Part shown: positions 7,326-14,673 of the stretch, piece by piece
Layout of the letters: every line of letters starts with the position of its first letter
How positions within the stretch are numbered: the first letter of the stretch is position 1
Assembly: GCA_029560815.1 (NCBI GenBank)
Contig: JAKQKF010000514.1
Location: 1-18,408 of the forward strand
Origin: a bacterium
GTDB lineage: Bacteria; KSB1; UBA2214
Direction: 5' to 3'
DNA: 18,408 bases
Position numbers and translations under genes: made by a program
Notes under the pieces: model-generated
Database searches by the model: none
The model's input: the letters and a program-made list of their open reading frames with translations, nothing else
Told to the model about the DNA's origin: nothing

Positions 7326-8272
7326 GCTTGCGGGAAAAAATCGCGAGCGGGGAATTCGTCGTCTGCGCCGAGCTGGGGCCGCCGCAGAGCTGTGACGATG
7401 CGGTGATCCGCAAAAAAGCGGGCTGCTTCAAGGGGGTGGTCGACGCCGTCAACATCACCGACAACCAGACCGCCATCGTCCGTCTCTCGAGCATTGCCGC
7501 GGGCCGGATCCTGCTGGAGGAGGGGGTGGAACCGATCGTGCAGATGACCTGCCGCGACCGTAACCGCATCGCCATCCAGAGCGATCTGCTCGGCGCCGCG
7601 GCCATGGGCATCGAGAACATTCTCTGCCTCACCGGCGACCATCAGCGTTTCGGCGACCATCCCGAAGCGCGGGGGGTCTTTGACCTCGATTCGATTCAGC
7701 TTATCGCGGCAGTGCGGCAGATGAACGAGGGCAGCCTGCTCTCGGGCCAACCCCTCAAAAAGGCGCCGAATTTTCTCATCGGTGCGGCGGCCAATCCCTG
7801 CGCCGAACCCCTCGAAATGCGCCTCATCCGGCTTGAAAAGAAGGTGCGCAGCGGTGCCGCCTTTATTCAGACCCAGCCGGTCTTCGACCTCGATCAGTTC
7901 GGCCGCTGGCTCGAGATGGCGCGCCGGCGCGGCCTGCACGAAAAGAGCGCTCTCCTCGCCGGCGTGCTGCCGGTCCGGTCGGCCAAAGCCCTGGAGTACA
8001 TGGCCAGGGAGGTGCCGGGCATGCGCATCCATCCCCGCTATCTTGAGCGCATGCGCGCAGCCGCTGAGCCGCAGGAGGAGGGGGTGGCCATCGCCGTCGA
8101 GATGATCGGCGCCCTGCGGCAGATGGAGGGCGTGGCCGGCATCCATCTCATGCCGGTGATGTGGGAGAGCATCACCCCGCGCATCATCCAGGAGGCGGGG
8201 CTTATGCCCGCGCATGCACCCCGGCCCGCCTGTCCGCCCTGCAGCGGCGGCGAGAACGAAGCCAAATTCTAG
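7322..8272 (+). CDS. metF: Methylenetetrahydrofolate reductase (MetF)
   Basis: A 316-residue FAD-dependent TIM-barrel enzyme that reduces 5,10-methylene-THF to 5-methyl-THF, for methionine synthesis or the methyl branch of the Wood-Ljungdahl pathway. Visible motifs are CAELGPP (15-21, with Glu17 in the place of the catalytic Glu), NITDNQ (44-49), LCLTGDH (101-107, with the flavin-contacting Asp106) and IQTQPVFD (182-189). The ATG overlaps the metV stop (ATGA), with GGAGG about 8 nt upstream, which argues for translational coupling and a MetVF complex. The last 20 residues are Pro/Cys rich and not part of the conserved fold. The paired MetV suggests ferredoxin or another low-potential donor rather than NADH alone; that is inference. 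Confidence 0.94.
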   Translation: MSLREKIASGEFVVCAELGPPQSCDDAVIRKKAGCFKGVVDAVNITDNQTAIVRLSSIAAGRILLEEGVEPIVQMTCRDRNRIAIQSDLLGAAAMGIENILCLTGDHQRFGDHPEARGVFDLDSIQLIAAVRQMNEGSLLSGQPLKKAPNFLIGAAANPCAEPLEMRLIRLEKKVRSGAAFIQTQPVFDLDQFGRWLEMARRRGLHEKSALLAGVLPVRSAKALEYMAREVPGMRIHPRYLERMRAAAEPQEEGVAIAVEMIGALRQMEGVAGIHLMPVMWESITPRIIQEAGLMPAHAPRPACPPCSGGENEAKF

Positions 8273-8286
8273 CGAACGGAAAGTCC

Positions 8287-9669
8287 ATGTCAACCGATTA
8301 CAAGGGGTATCGAGGAGAGGCGCTGGCCGCGCTGCAAAATTTCAAGGCCCCGGTCTGGAGCGATGTCCGCGTCGTCACCGGCCAGGGGAGCTATGCCGGC
8401 ATCGTCCTGCCGCGCTCCGAGACCGCCGATGCCCGCCACATCGTCCTCAAGCTGCGCTCGGGCTACAATATCGGCATCGCCGCCGCCGGCATCACCGCCA
8501 TCGAGGTCATGGGGCGCAGGGAGGCCCACTACAAGATCCCCGAAAAGGCGTTCCCGTACGATCCCAAAAAGCCGCGCGTCAAGCTGCTCGGCACCGGCGG
8601 CACCATCGCCAGCCGCCTCGACTACCGTACCGGCGCGGTGATCCCCGCCTTCTCGCCGGGCGAGCTCTATGGCTCCGTGCCCGAACTGGCCGACATCTGC
8701 AACCTTGAGACCGAAAAACTCTACGGCGTCTTTTCCGAAAACATGGGACCCGAACAGTGGATCGGCACGGCGCAGGCGATCGGCCGCGAGATCGAAAAGG
8801 GGGTGCAGGGCATCGTCATCGGCCACGGCACCGACACCATGCACCATACCGCGGCCATCCTCTCCTTCATGGTGCAGAACTCGCCCGTGCCCATCGTCAT
8901 GGTGGGCTCGCAGCGCTCCTCCGACCGCCCCTCATCGGACGCCGCCCTCAACCTCATGCACAGCGTCAAGACCGCCGCCGAATCCGATATCGCCGAAGTG
9001 ATGGTCTGCATGTTCGGCCCGACCTCCGATGTCTACGGCCTCCTCCACCGCGGCACCCGTGTGCGCAAAATGCACTCCAGCTACCGCTCCACCTTCCGCA
9101 CTATCGGCGATCTCCCGCTCGCCATGGTCAGCCGCGACCGCATCACCCCGCTGCGCCAGGACTATAAGCGCAGGCGCAATGACCGCGAGGTGACCATCAA
9201 CACCGCCTTCGAGGAGAAGGTGAGCATCGTCTACTACTATCCCAACATGAAGCCCGATATCATCGACGCCCTCATCGACAACGGCTACCGCGGCATCATC
9301 ATCGCCGGCACCGGGCTCGGCCATGTCAACAAACCCCTCTATCCCGCCCTCAAGCGGGCGCAGGAGAACAAGATCGCCGTCTATATGACCGTGCAGACGC
9401 TCTGGGGCTATGTGCAGATGTATGTTTACGACACCGGGCGGGACATGATGGAACTGGGAGTGACGCCGATGGCCAACATGCTGCCGGAAGTGGCCTACGT
9501 CAAGCTGGGGTGGGCGCTGGGGCAGAGTGATGATCTTGAAGAGGTGCGCAGAATCATGTACGCACCGGTCAACGGAGAGATCACCGAACGCGAGCCCTCG
9601 AACGGCTATCTGATTTTCCAGGGCGGGATCCCCGAGGTGGAGGAGTTCATCTCGAGGATCAAGAAATAG
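8287..9669 (+). CDS. gatD: Glutamyl-tRNA(Gln) amidotransferase subunit D (archaeal type)
   Basis: A 460-residue protein: an N-terminal beta-barrel domain (about 1-90) followed by an L-asparaginase-like domain. GatD releases ammonia from glutamine (or asparagine) and passes it to GatE. LGTGGTIAS (101-109) holds the nucleophile Thr106; GHGTDTMHH (179-187) holds Thr182 and Asp183; GSQRSSDRPSSDAALNL (207-223) and RKMH (260-263, the likely Lys) complete the active site. The N-terminal extension and SSDRPSSDAA distinguish it from a plain asparaginase. ATG 8287 is chosen because the fold starts there; GGAAAG is a modest ribosome site. It sits 14 bp after metF and ends the run that began with gatE, with a hairpin and T-run just after. 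The complete catalytic set argues for an active enzyme. Confidence 0.95.
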   Translation: MSTDYKGYRGEALAALQNFKAPVWSDVRVVTGQGSYAGIVLPRSETADARHIVLKLRSGYNIGIAAAGITAIEVMGRREAHYKIPEKAFPYDPKKPRVKLLGTGGTIASRLDYRTGAVIPAFSPGELYGSVPELADICNLETEKLYGVFSENMGPEQWIGTAQAIGREIEKGVQGIVIGHGTDTMHHTAAILSFMVQNSPVPIVMVGSQRSSDRPSSDAALNLMHSVKTAAESDIAEVMVCMFGPTSDVYGLLHRGTRVRKMHSSYRSTFRTIGDLPLAMVSRDRITPLRQDYKRRRNDREVTINTAFEEKVSIVYYYPNMKPDIIDALIDNGYRGIIIAGTGLGHVNKPLYPALKRAQENKIAVYMTVQTLWGYVQMYVYDTGRDMMELGVTPMANMLPEVAYVKLGWALGQSDDLEEVRRIMYAPVNGEITEREPSNGYLIFQGGIPEVEEFISRIKK

Positions 9670-9702
9670 CGGGCCGTCGCCCCCGCCGGCCGCCCGTTTT
9701 TT
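9670..9702 (+). terminator. Probable intrinsic terminator after gatD
   Basis: CGGGC (9670-9674) pairs with GCCCG (9692-9696), with additional G/C pairing possible inside, and is followed by six T residues (9697-9702). It starts at the gatD stop and lies in the gap between convergent genes. The stem is short with a large loop, so the confidence is moderate. Nothing else is seen in 9703-9749. Confidence 0.55.
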
Positions 9703-9749
9703 ACCGTGACGGAAACCCCCTCCGCCCGGCCTCCTGCCGCTCTCTCCGC

Positions 9750-9971
9750 TTATGCGGTGTTGAGTTCCTTCAGGATGGTCTCGATCTCCGCCCGGAATGA
9801 TTCGGGCGCCATCAATACCCCCCAGCCCTTCTGCATCTGAAAGATGCCATCATAGGCCGAGTCATGAAAGGAGCGCACCACGTGCGGGATGTTCCGTTCC
9901 CTGAGCGCTTCGGTGAGCACCTGGGCTTCGATCTCATTCTTCAGGGTCATGATTTTGCTGAAATCCGTCAT
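9750..9971 (-). CDS. DUF2007-like small putative signalling protein
   Basis: A 73-residue protein resembling the DUF2007 (putative signal transducing protein) family: a ferredoxin-like fold beginning with a stretch about switching or moving residues (ALRERNIPHVVRS) and a GWGVLMAPES segment typical of these small proteins. It has GGAGG upstream of its ATG. The start lies 38 bp inside the 3' end of the response regulator gene, so it is probably translationally coupled and the last gene of the signalling operon. Its function is unknown; its place suggests an accessory of the two-component pathway. Confidence 0.7.
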   Translation of the reverse strand: MTDFSKIMTLKNEIEAQVLTEALRERNIPHVVRSFHDSAYDGIFQMQKGWGVLMAPESFRAEIETILKELNTA

Positions 9972-11337
9972 ACCTTCCCTCCTTGCTGTTCAGATCTGCC
10001 ATTTTTTCAAGTTTGCTCTGCAGGGTGCTGCGCGGAAGCTTTAACCGGCGCGCGGCCGCGCTGATATTGTGGCCGCATTCGCGCAAGGCCCGGGCGATGA
10101 TTTCCCTCTCCCGGCTGAGCATGTAGCTGTCGAACGACTCCCAGGCGGCCGGATCGTCCGTTTTCTGCGTTGCGGCCTTTTCCCGGCGGCCGCCGCCCGC
10201 GTTTACGGCCGGCATATAGTCCATCTCCTGCGGCAGGGCGAGAAGGCGCTGGATGGTGTTCTCCAGTTCGCGGACGTTGCCGGGCCAGTCGTAGGCCATC
10301 ATTTTCTGCAGCATCTCCGGAGTGACCTCGACCGGCCGGTCGCCGCGATGGTGTTTGGCGATGAAATGGTCGATGAGCAGGGGAATGTCCTCCCGCCGCT
10401 CGCGCAGTGGGGGCAGCGTCAGGGCGATGATGTTGATCCGGTAATAGAGGTCCTCCCGGAAGCTGTTCTCCCGCACCATCTGGAGGAGATTGGCCTTGGT
10501 GGCACAGACGACCCTGAAATTGACCGGTACGCTCTCCTGTCCGCCGATGGGTTGAATTTCGTGCTCCTGCAGGACGCGCAGCAGCTTGACCTGGAGGCGC
10601 ATGGGCAGATCGTCGATGTCATCGATAAAGAGGGTGCCGTCATGGGCGCGTTCGATATAGCCGAGATGGCGCTTGTGCGCACCCGTGAAGGCGCCTTTTT
10701 CATGGCCGAAGAGTTCACTCTCGAGCAGGCTCTCGGGCAGCACAGCACAGTTGACCGCCACGAAGGGGCCCTTGCCGCGCTCGCTGTTCTGGTGGAGAAA
10801 ATGGGCGACCAGTTCCTTGCCGGTGCCGCTCTCGCCCTCGATCAGCACGGTGTGGTCGGTGGCCGCCACCGAGCGCAGGGTCTTGACCAGCTTTTGCATC
10901 ACCGGAGCGCTGCCGATGATTTCGCGGCCCTCGTAGCGGGTGATCCGTTTCTTGAGCTGGATGTTCTCGCTGATCACTGAATGGAGTTGCTGGATGTTGG
11001 CCAGCATGCTGAGCAGTTTGTCGGGAGAGAAGGGCTTGGTCAGATAATCGTAGGCGCCGAGCTTGAGCGCAGCCACGGCGGTCTCGACGGTCGCAAAGCC
11101 GGTGATGACAATGACCGTACAGCCGCTGTCGCGCGTCCTGGCCAGTTTGACCAGCTCGAGGCCGTTCAGGTCCGGCAGACGCAGATCGGTGATCACGACC
11201 TCAAAGGGGCTCTTTTCCAGGGCGTCGATGCCGGCGCGGCCGGTTTCGCAGGCGGTCACCTGATAACCCTGCTTGGTCAGGGTTTCGGTGAGGGTGATGC
11301 GCGATATCTTTTCGTCTTCGACGAGGAGTATTTTCAT
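9934..11337 (-). CDS. NtrC-family sigma-54-dependent response regulator
   Basis: A 467-residue three-domain activator. The receiver (1-120) has the acidic pair Glu7/Asp8, the phosphoacceptor Asp51, Thr79 and Lys101. The AAA+ domain (about 140-375) has Walker A GESGTGKE (168-175), the sigma-54 contact loop GAFTGA (215-220), Walker B LFIDDID (236-242), FREDLYYR (293-300) with the arginine finger region, and sensor II WPGNVREL (351-358). The C-terminal Fis-type helix-turn-helix (about 410-443) binds enhancer DNA. It activates sigma-54 RNA polymerase when phosphorylated. The Walker B acid is Asp-Asp where NtrC-type proteins usually have Asp-Glu. Its ATG overlaps the kinase stop (ATGA), making the kinase its cognate partner. 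A likely target is the divergent operon at 13973, which has a sigma-54 promoter. Confidence 0.95.
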   Translation of the reverse strand: MKILLVEDEKISRITLTETLTKQGYQVTACETGRAGIDALEKSPFEVVITDLRLPDLNGLELVKLARTRDSGCTVIVITGFATVETAVAALKLGAYDYLTKPFSPDKLLSMLANIQQLHSVISENIQLKKRITRYEGREIIGSAPVMQKLVKTLRSVAATDHTVLIEGESGTGKELVAHFLHQNSERGKGPFVAVNCAVLPESLLESELFGHEKGAFTGAHKRHLGYIERAHDGTLFIDDIDDLPMRLQVKLLRVLQEHEIQPIGGQESVPVNFRVVCATKANLLQMVRENSFREDLYYRINIIALTLPPLRERREDIPLLIDHFIAKHHRGDRPVEVTPEMLQKMMAYDWPGNVRELENTIQRLLALPQEMDYMPAVNAGGGRREKAATQKTDDPAAWESFDSYMLSREREIIARALRECGHNISAAARRLKLPRSTLQSKLEKMADLNSKEGRYDGFQQNHDPEE

Positions 11338-12797
11338 TTGGCGCCCCCTGAAGGCAGGGTGATATGAAAGGTGGTCCCGCGATAGGGCCTGCTTTGGCAG
11401 GTGATGGTGCCGCCGTGGCTCTCGATGATGCCGAGGGAAACCGAGAGACCCAGCCCGGTCCCCCTGCCCTCCTCCTTGGTGGTGAAGAAGGGATCGAAAA
11501 TTTTGTCGAGGTCCTTGCTGTCGATGCCGCAGCCGCTATCGGCGATCTCGAGATGGATCCGCCCCTCTCCGTCGCTGGAGGTGGCGACGCGGATGGTGCC
11601 GCCTTCCTCCTCCTCTATGCTGTCCATGCTGTTGAGGAGCAGATTCATGATCACCTCCTGCATGAGATGGCGGTCGGCGTGGAGAGCGGGCAGACCGGGC
11701 TCGAACTTTTTCTCGATGATGATCTGATTCTTGCTGAGGCGGAAGGCGAGGAGGGAGAGCACCTTTTCGATCTCGCTGTTGAGCTCCATCGCCACCGTCT
11801 GCTTGGCGTGCTGCCGTGAGAAACCGAGGAGCTTTTGCACGATCAGGGCGATGTGGTCGAGGGCCTCGTCTGCCAGGGCGAGATAGCGCTTGACCTCCGG
11901 CAGATTGTGCGGTTCCTGTTCGATGGCGTAGAGGCAGCTCTTCATGCCGTGCAGCGGGTTGTTGATTTCGTGGGCCACGCCCGAGGCGAGGCGGCCGATG
12001 GAGGCGAGCTTTTCAGCTTGATGAATCTGGCGCTGCGCCTCGAGCAGCTGCCGGCGCGAATTATGGAGCCGCTCTTTCATCTTTTCGAAATTGCTCACCA
12101 GCACGCCGATCTCGTCCTCGCCCGCCTTCATCTGTGTCGGCACAATATTCTCGAGGTCGAACCGCTTCATCTCGGTGACGAGCTGGCCGAGCGACTGGGT
12201 GAGCCGGTTGATGAAAAACCAGATGACGGCGACGATGCTGACCACAAAGAGGACGGCCAGGCCGAAGATGAGGAAAAAGAGACGCTGCAGCCTGGCGCGG
12301 GTCGGCTCGAGGTCGAAACCCATGTGGAGCTCGCCCCAGGACTTGCTCTGGATCTGCAGGGGGATGCCGGCCTCGAGGATCCAGCCGAAAGGGCGGGAGT
12401 GATAGATGCTCGTCCCAGTCCTGCCGTTTGCGGACGGGAGCGCTGATGCGGCTTCTTGACCATCGAGCTCGGCGCTCCTGAAGCTGCTGCGCACGGCTAC
12501 ATTGCCCTCCGCATCGTACATCACCAGCCATTTCACCTGACTGTTCTTGCCCAGGAAATTGTGGATCTGATTCTCGAGATAGCCCTCGTTGGGAAGGAGG
12601 CCGCTCTCCTGATAGATCAGGCCGTCCAGAATGGAGGCCGCAAAGGTGCGGGCCACGGAGAGGGCGTTCTGGCGCTGGTTTTCAAGGATGAGGCCGCGCC
12701 ACTGATAGAGCAGAACGATCGAGATGATCATCGTCAGCACGATCATGAGGATGCCCAGAAAAAGGACGAGGCGCGCTTTGAGGCTCCTGATCATCAT
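11334..12797 (-). CDS. Membrane sensor histidine kinase (HAMP, HisKA, HATPase_c)
   Basis: A 487-residue kinase. TM1 (about 9-31), a periplasmic sensor region (about 32-172), TM2 (173-195), HAMP (about 196-248), and a coiled segment lead to the HisKA helix with VAHEINNP (274-281), where His276 is the phosphorylated residue. The ATPase domain has NLLLNSMDS (385-393, N box), DSGCGI (420-425, G1), PFFTTKEEGRGTGLGLS (436-452, F and G2). Its architecture matches NtrB/ZraS-like kinases that pair with NtrC-type regulators. Start 12797 overlaps the PhnD-like stop (ATGA) and has AGGAAAGG upstream. The periplasmic part has no domain I recognise; the upstream PhnD-like protein could present ligand to it, as in three-component sensors. 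Confidence 0.95.
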   Translation of the reverse strand: MMIRSLKARLVLFLGILMIVLTMIISIVLLYQWRGLILENQRQNALSVARTFAASILDGLIYQESGLLPNEGYLENQIHNFLGKNSQVKWLVMYDAEGNVAVRSSFRSAELDGQEAASALPSANGRTGTSIYHSRPFGWILEAGIPLQIQSKSWGELHMGFDLEPTRARLQRLFFLIFGLAVLFVVSIVAVIWFFINRLTQSLGQLVTEMKRFDLENIVPTQMKAGEDEIGVLVSNFEKMKERLHNSRRQLLEAQRQIHQAEKLASIGRLASGVAHEINNPLHGMKSCLYAIEQEPHNLPEVKRYLALADEALDHIALIVQKLLGFSRQHAKQTVAMELNSEIEKVLSLLAFRLSKNQIIIEKKFEPGLPALHADRHLMQEVIMNLLLNSMDSIEEEEGGTIRVATSSDGEGRIHLEIADSGCGIDSKDLDKIFDPFFTTKEEGRGTGLGLSVSLGIIESHGGTITCQSRPYRGTTFHITLPSGGAK

Positions 12798-13720
12798 CGA
12801 GGCCTTTCCTTGAGCGCGGCGAAGATGGCGTCCACCTGGTCGTAGTCGCTCTCCTGCGCCCGCGCAAAGCCCCAGGCGAATTCGGGATCCCAATCCTTGA
12901 TCAGATCCCTGTGTTCGGGGCGGCTCGCATCGATCCTGAGCAGGGCGTTGATCATCGCCTCGCTGATGCGGGGAGCTATATCCCTGCGGATGATGATCGG
13001 CGAACCAGGAATCTCGCGGGAGACGGCGATGACGCGAATCCCCTTGCTGGTGAACTCGGCGGCGACCCGGTCCTTCACCACCCCGGCGTCGAAGCGGCCG
13101 AGCAGAACCTGGTAGACCACGGTATGATGAAAACCGAAATAGTGAATTGAGTCGAGATCGCTGGCCGTGAGGCCGTGGCGCTGCAGCTCATAACCGAGCA
13201 GCCAGTTGCCGGAAAAGGAGAGCGGGGAGGGGAGCGCAAGACGCTTGCCGGCGAGATCGGCGATTGATCGGATGGGAGAATCATCCCGTGTGATCACCAT
13301 CGAATGGAAATAGGGCTGCAGATGGCTGTTGAGGGGCTTGAGGATGCAGCGGATCGGATGGTTCCGGCGCGCCTCGAGATAGAGGTAGGTGCCGAGAAAG
13401 GCGGACTGGATCTCGCCCTGATCCAGCTGGGCGATGGTCTCCTCGTAGCTGCTGCTTAGCTTGAGGGCGAAGAGGATGCCGGTCTCCCGGGTGAGATAGT
13501 CCATGATCGGCTGGTAGCCGTCGTAGATCAGATTGGGAGAAAAGCGGGAGATGACCCCGACATGGACGGTATCCCGGGCTCCTGTTGCAGAGGGCGGCGC
13601 GGGAAGGGGGGCGGTCTCCTCATACCCGGTGGAGATGTCCATGAAATTGCGATAGACCAGGAGGGTGAGGGCCATGAAGAAAAAGAGTAAGAGGAGAATG
13701 AGTCCTGAACGGCGCAGCAT
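12794..13720 (-). CDS. PhnD-like membrane-anchored periplasmic oxyanion-binding protein
   Basis: A 308-residue protein. A single N-terminal hydrophobic segment (about 6-22) follows LRRSG and lacks a clear cleavage site or lipobox, so it is probably anchored and faces the periplasm. The rest matches the type-2 periplasmic binding fold of phosphate/phosphite/phosphonate-binding PhnD proteins: VHVGVISRFSP (52-62), DLAGKRLALPSPLSFSGNW (155-173), then FGFHHTVVYQVLLGRFDAG (195-213). There is no ABC permease or ATPase near, so it is unlikely to serve transport; the overlap with the histidine kinase suggests a sensory role. The start is uncertain: 13720 fits the signal anchor and the candidate promoter, while 13735 and 13771 are alternatives without ribosome sites. 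The ligand is not visible from sequence. Confidence 0.88.
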   Translation of the reverse strand: MLRRSGLILLLLFFFMALTLLVYRNFMDISTGYEETAPLPAPPSATGARDTVHVGVISRFSPNLIYDGYQPIMDYLTRETGILFALKLSSSYEETIAQLDQGEIQSAFLGTYLYLEARRNHPIRCILKPLNSHLQPYFHSMVITRDDSPIRSIADLAGKRLALPSPLSFSGNWLLGYELQRHGLTASDLDSIHYFGFHHTVVYQVLLGRFDAGVVKDRVAAEFTSKGIRVIAVSREIPGSPIIIRRDIAPRISEAMINALLRIDASRPEHRDLIKDWDPEFAWGFARAQESDYDQVDAIFAALKERPR

Positions 13721-13751
13721 GATGATTCCAGTCATTGGGTTACGGTCAGAT

Positions 13752-13780
13752 AAAATACGGCCTGAACGCATAAGAAGCAA
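13752..13780 (-). promoter_or_regulatory. Candidate sigma-70 promoter of the signalling operon
   Basis: On the minus strand, TTGCTT (13775-13780) and TATTTT (13752-13757) are exactly 17 bp apart. Transcription would begin near 13745, about 25 nt before the chosen PhnD-like start at 13720. The hexamers are partial matches, but the spacing and position are right. Confidence 0.45.
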
Positions 13781-13797
13781 GCAGAATGTCGAAAAAC

Positions 13798-13814
13798 CGG
13801 CAGTTGGACTGCCG
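13798..13814. promoter_or_regulatory. Perfect 17-bp palindrome, likely activator-binding site
   Basis: CGGCAGT (13798-13804) and ACTGCCG (13808-13814) are exact inverted copies around TGG. The site is about 110 bp upstream of the sigma-54 promoter at 13918, where NtrC-type enhancers usually lie, and just upstream of the minus-strand promoter candidate at 13752-13780. It could therefore both activate the plus-strand operon and autoregulate the signalling operon. No T-run follows, so it is not a terminator. Confidence 0.65.
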
Positions 13815-13917
13815 AAATATCGTTGAAACGCCGATCCATCGTCACTTCCGCTGGCAAGGCCCGGCGCAGCTCTTCTCCAAGATATATAGATATAATGAGT
13901 TACAAGGATACTATATC

Positions 13918-13933
13918 TGGCATGACCTTTGCA
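13918..13933 (+). promoter_or_regulatory. Sigma-54 (-24/-12) promoter of the CYTH/transport operon
   Basis: TGGCATGACCTTTGCA differs from the consensus TGGCACR-N4-TTGCA by one base. GG (13919-13920) and GC (13931-13932) are 10 bp apart as required. Transcription should begin near 13944, leaving a leader of about 30 nt that carries AAGGAG before the ATG at 13973. A TATAAT at 13891 lacks a -35 partner, so sigma-54 is the better explanation. Confidence 0.82.
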
Positions 13934-13972
13934 GTCAGAAACCTGTACCGTTCACCAAGAGAAGGAGAGCCT

Positions 13973-14605
13973 ATGCCTGAGATCAAACCCCGCTTTGAAT
14001 TCCGCGCCTTCGCCCAAAACTTCGGCATCGTCGAGGAGAAGATGCGCGCGCTCAGCCCCGTCGACCAGATCCGCGAAAGCCTGGAGATCTATATCATGTC
14101 GGCCGGCAACAGCGAGAACAATACCAAGATCCGCAATGATCTGATGGACATCAAGGTCCTGGTGCAGGTGCAGAAGGGACTGGAGCAGTGGAATCCGCGC
14201 ATGAAGGGTCAATTCCCGATGGCCGTGGAGGTGATCAGAAACGAGGTTTTTCCCGCCTTCGGCGTTCCCATGCCCGGGTTCAAACGCGAGAGCTACACCC
14301 TGGTGCAGTACATCGAGGAGATCATCAAGCCGCACCCGCAGCTGGCCGCGGTCAATGTCTTCAAGCGCCGCATGGGATTCACCATCAACGGCTGCATCGC
14401 CGAGCTGGCGGAGGTCTATGTCAACGGCGCGCGCCTGATGACCGCGAATCTCGAATCGACCGATGTGGAGGCCATCCTCGCGGCCAGAAAGATGATCGCC
14501 CTTGAGGAGTATGAAAACGTCAACTATCTGCTGGCGATCAAGCGGGTGATCGGCATGGAGCCGCTCTCCGCCACATCCATGTATAGAGCCATTTCCCAGG
14601 TCTGA
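13973..14605 (+). CDS. Uncharacterised protein, possible divergent CYTH-superfamily member
   Basis: A 210-residue soluble protein of no family I can name with certainty. Its order of charged residues parallels the CYTH protein encoded directly downstream: FEFR (8-11) for the ExExK strand; TKIRNDLMDIKVLV (51-64) for VRVR...YITIK; GLEQWNP (69-75) for RYEWEKEIP; VFKRRMG (129-135) for DKCRYQV; CIAELAEV (141-148) and ANLEST (158-163) for the last acidic strands; and ENVNYLLAIK (181-190) for the C-terminal helix. This suggests a tunnel fold that binds polyphosphate or nucleotides. The parallel was made by eye. AAGGAG lies 5 nt before the ATG, and it is the first gene after the sigma-54 promoter. 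Confidence 0.6.
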   Translation: MPEIKPRFEFRAFAQNFGIVEEKMRALSPVDQIRESLEIYIMSAGNSENNTKIRNDLMDIKVLVQVQKGLEQWNPRMKGQFPMAVEVIRNEVFPAFGVPMPGFKRESYTLVQYIEEIIKPHPQLAAVNVFKRRMGFTINGCIAELAEVYVNGARLMTANLESTDVEAILAARKMIALEEYENVNYLLAIKRVIGMEPLSATSMYRAISQV

Positions 14606-14673
14606 CCGGCCTGCCCTGCGGCCGCGCCGCTTATGGTCCGGCCGCCCTTAACCTTTCCAATAATGGAGTACCC

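Noticed and set aside
10069..10980. 303-codon plus-strand open frame
   Set aside because: It is antisense to the AAA+ domain of the response regulator and has no family resemblance.
13851..13868. A second TGGCA-like element before the CYTH operon
   Set aside because: GG and GC are 11 bp apart instead of 10 and the -12 element is not TTGC.
13891..13896. TATAAT as a sigma-70 -10 for the CYTH operon
   Set aside because: No acceptable -35 at 16-18 bp upstream; the sigma-54 site just downstream explains the start better.
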